Source of the DNA: Sphingomonadaceae bacterium
Lineage (GTDB): Bacteria > Pseudomonadota > Alphaproteobacteria > Sphingomonadales > Sphingomonadaceae
DNA length: 7,421 nt
Assembly (NCBI GenBank): GCA_020446665.1
Contig: JAGREF010000048.1
Coordinates: 1 to 7,421 of the forward strand
Reading direction: 5' to 3'
Part shown: positions 5,929 to 7,421 of the stretch, piece after piece
How positions within the stretch are numbered: the first letter of the stretch is position 1
Layout of the letters: each line of letters begins with the position of its first letter
Position numbers and translations under genes: made by a program
The notes under the pieces: model-generated
What the model saw: the letters and a program-made list of their open reading frames with translations, nothing else
Told to the model about the DNA's origin: nothing
Database searches by the model: none

Positions 5929-5961
5929 CCTCGAAAGCGTGATTTATGGGTCCGCACCCTA
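5929..5961. repeat. Right terminal inverted repeat of the 283-bp element
   Basis: It is complementary to 5679-5711. Its last bases CCCTA include the minus-strand TAG stop codon of otsA (5959-5961). Confidence 0.85.
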
Positions 5962-7338
5962 CTGGCTGGCGAGATCGCGGCAGAAATTCTCTGTCCAGGC
6001 TTGTACATTCTCGTCCATTACGCTCACGATCAGCTTTCCCCACCGTGCCTTGCGTTCGGCCAACGGCATGTCGAGTGCGGACTTGATCGCGTGGCTCAGA
6101 TCATCGGGGCTATGCGGATTGACCAGTACGGCGTCCTCTAATTGCTGCGCTGCCCCGGCAAAGCGGGACAGGATCAAGACCCCCGGATCAGCAGGGTCCT
6201 GCGCCGCAACATATTCCTTGGCTACCAGGTTCATCCCGTCACGCAGCGGCGTCACCAGCCCGATTTTGCAGCCACGATAGAATCCGCATAGTTCGGCCAG
6301 CGAGTGCCCCTTGTTGACATAGCGGATCGGAACGAGATCAACCTCCGACCGTGCCCCATTGATCTGCCCGGTTTTCTGCTCAAGCAGCGCGCGGATGTTC
6401 TGATAGGATTCCACATCCTCGCGGCTGGGCGGCGCGATCTGGATGTAGACCAGGTCGCGCACACGATCCGGATATTGGTCAAAAAAGCGCCCGATCCCGT
6501 CAATCCGCTCTGGCAGACCCTTGGTGTAGTCCAGCCGATCCACCCCCAGCATCGCGGTCCGATCCCGCGTGCTGACAAGGATGCGTTGTTCCGCCTGCTT
6601 TGCTTCCTCGGTTGCCGCTTCAGCCGACAGGTGATCGAAATCGATCCCGATAGGATAAGCGCGGGCAATGACTGTCCGCCCTTCAAAATCGATCGTACCG
6701 GTTTGCTCATCCACCTGCGCGCCCAACTCCTTGCGGCAATAGTGGAGAAAGCTCTCCAGCCACTCGGTCGTCTGGAAGCCGAGAAGATCATAAGCCAGCA
6801 TCGTGCGCACCAGCCGTTCGTGATAGGGCAGCGACACGAATAGCCGGGTCGGCGGCCAGGGGATGTGCAGGAAGAATCCGATCCGGTTCTTCAGACCGTG
6901 CGCACGCAGCCGCTCACCCAGCGGGATCAAATGGTAATCATGCACCCAGACCATGTCTGAAGGTTCGATCAGCGGCGCAACACTATCTGCAAAACGCTGG
7001 TTCACCCGTTCATAACCGCGCCCGAATTCGCGCTCATATTCGGTCAGGTCGATGCGGTAATGGAACAGCGGCCACAAGGTGGAGTTGGCGTATCCGTTGT
7101 AATATTCGTCGACGTCCTGCTGTTCCAGATCGATGGTCGCCGTTGTCACGCCATCATGGCGCTGCATGTTGATATTGCCGGTGAATTCGTCGATTTCCTG
7201 CCCCGACCAGCCGAACCATGTGCCACCATTCTTCTTCAGCGCGGCATTCAGTGCCCCGGCCAGACCTCCCTGCGCCCCGGCCGCCCCGCGTGCCTTGGGA
7301 ACGGCGACGCGGTTCGATATGACCACCAGCCGGCTCAT
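5959..7338 (-). CDS. otsA: Trehalose-6-phosphate synthase (UDP-forming, GT20)
   Basis: This cytosolic glycosyltransferase joins UDP-glucose and glucose-6-phosphate to trehalose-6-phosphate, the first step of the OtsA-OtsB route to the osmo- and stress-protectant trehalose. From the start at 7338 it has 459 residues, the normal length for a single-domain OtsA with no fused phosphatase. Visible GT20 landmarks are SNRVAVP (8-14), GGLAGAL (24-30), WFGWSG (41-46), VHDYHLIPLG (132-141), FFLHIPWPP (155-163), the donor-binding GVDRLDYTKGLPER (265-278, with R268 and K273) and PLRDGMNLVAKEY (364-376, with D367). The frame is open to 7377, but MSRLVVISNRV is the family N-terminus, and GGAG (complement of 7348-7351) lies 9 nt before the ATG. 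Its ATG overlaps the stop of the upstream GH15 gene. The TAG stop lies in the edge of the 283-bp element. Confidence 0.95.
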   Translation of the reverse strand: MSRLVVISNRVAVPKARGAAGAQGGLAGALNAALKKNGGTWFGWSGQEIDEFTGNINMQRHDGVTTATIDLEQQDVDEYYNGYANSTLWPLFHYRIDLTEYEREFGRGYERVNQRFADSVAPLIEPSDMVWVHDYHLIPLGERLRAHGLKNRIGFFLHIPWPPTRLFVSLPYHERLVRTMLAYDLLGFQTTEWLESFLHYCRKELGAQVDEQTGTIDFEGRTVIARAYPIGIDFDHLSAEAATEEAKQAEQRILVSTRDRTAMLGVDRLDYTKGLPERIDGIGRFFDQYPDRVRDLVYIQIAPPSREDVESYQNIRALLEQKTGQINGARSEVDLVPIRYVNKGHSLAELCGFYRGCKIGLVTPLRDGMNLVAKEYVAAQDPADPGVLILSRFAGAAQQLEDAVLVNPHSPDDLSHAIKSALDMPLAERKARWGKLIVSVMDENVQAWTENFCRDLASQ

Positions 7339-7421
7339 CGTATATCGCTCCAGCTTTTCGACAGCAGTCCCGCGCAATTGATGACGCCAACCAGCGAATA
7401 GGTCTGCGGGAAATTGCCCCA
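7335..7421 (-). CDS. Glycoside hydrolase family 15 protein, C-terminal end only
   Basis: Only the last 28 codons and the TGA stop are inside the window; the gene continues past the right edge. The visible WGNFPQTYSLVGVINCAGLL followed by SKSW is the typical C-terminal signature of bacterial GH15 glucoamylase/trehalase-like proteins (GNFPQ-x-YSH-x-GLIN in relatives as I recall them). Such genes commonly sit next to otsA and otsB in alphaproteobacteria. The stop overlaps the otsA start as ATGA, so the two are probably translationally coupled in one operon. The substrate (an alpha-glucan or trehalose) cannot be judged from this fragment. Confidence 0.8.
   Translation of the reverse strand, partial: WGNFPQTYSLVGVINCAGLLSKSWSDIR

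Larger units (their letters stand above)
5679..5961. mobile_element. 283-bp MITE-like element with long terminal inverted repeats and internal hairpins
   Basis: The two ends form an inverted repeat of 33 positions (5679-5711 against 5929-5961), with 30 Watson-Crick matches, one G-T pair and two mismatches. The termini read TA then GGGTGCGGACTCATAAATC on the left. The outer TA dinucleotides could be a duplicated TA target, as made by IS630/Tc1-mariner-type transposases, but no transposase is present. The interior consists of two long hairpins (5714-5805 and 5819-5928) that abut the terminal stem, so almost the whole element can fold into a three-way junction. It begins 2 bp after the receiver gene's stop, and its right end supplies the otsA TAG stop. 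I do not recognise a named family. Confidence 0.75.

Noticed and set aside
5691..6008. A 105-residue minus-strand frame crossing from the otsA end into the element
   Set aside because: It overlaps the well-supported otsA C-terminus in another frame and has no recognisable domain.

Overview
The window looks like chromosomal DNA of a GC-rich alphaproteobacterium, most likely a sphingomonad (Sphingomonadales, Erythrobacter/Novosphingobium-like). This rests on codon use, the Shine-Dalgarno pattern, the protein types and the gene mix. It is inferred by eye; no database was consulted. I support nine genes: seven complete and two cut by the window edges.

Left part (1-2351): a minus-strand carboxynorspermidine/carboxyspermidine dehydrogenase, lacking its C-terminus at the left edge, diverges from a plus-strand PLP-dependent threonine/serine dehydratase. 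The roughly 400-bp gap between them holds a 93-bp branched palindromic repeat and a tandem 9-bp direct repeat.

Middle part (2417-5127): two tandem, paralogous MAPEG membrane proteins overlap by an ATGA and are probably translationally coupled. They converge on thioredoxin reductase (trxB). Upstream of trxB on the same strand is a tyrosine-phosphatase-like protein, and the two may share a transcript.

Right part (5278-7421): a small single-domain receiver protein lacks the phospho-acceptor aspartate and runs divergently from the phosphatase. It converges on otsA (trehalose-6-phosphate synthase). otsA overlaps by 4 bp the end of a GH15 glycosidase gene that enters from the right edge, so a GH15-otsA carbohydrate/trehalose operon is likely.

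The most unusual object is a 283-bp element (5679-5961) wedged between the receiver gene and otsA. It has 33-bp near-perfect terminal inverted repeats beginning with TA, and two long internal hairpins, so nearly all of it can pair with itself as a three-way junction. It has no convincing coding content. It looks like a MITE-like non-autonomous element at a TA target, inserted where two convergent stop codons were about one base apart, and the otsA TAG stop is read from its edge. Apart from this, I see mainly housekeeping and accessory metabolism and no evidence of a defence or secretion system.
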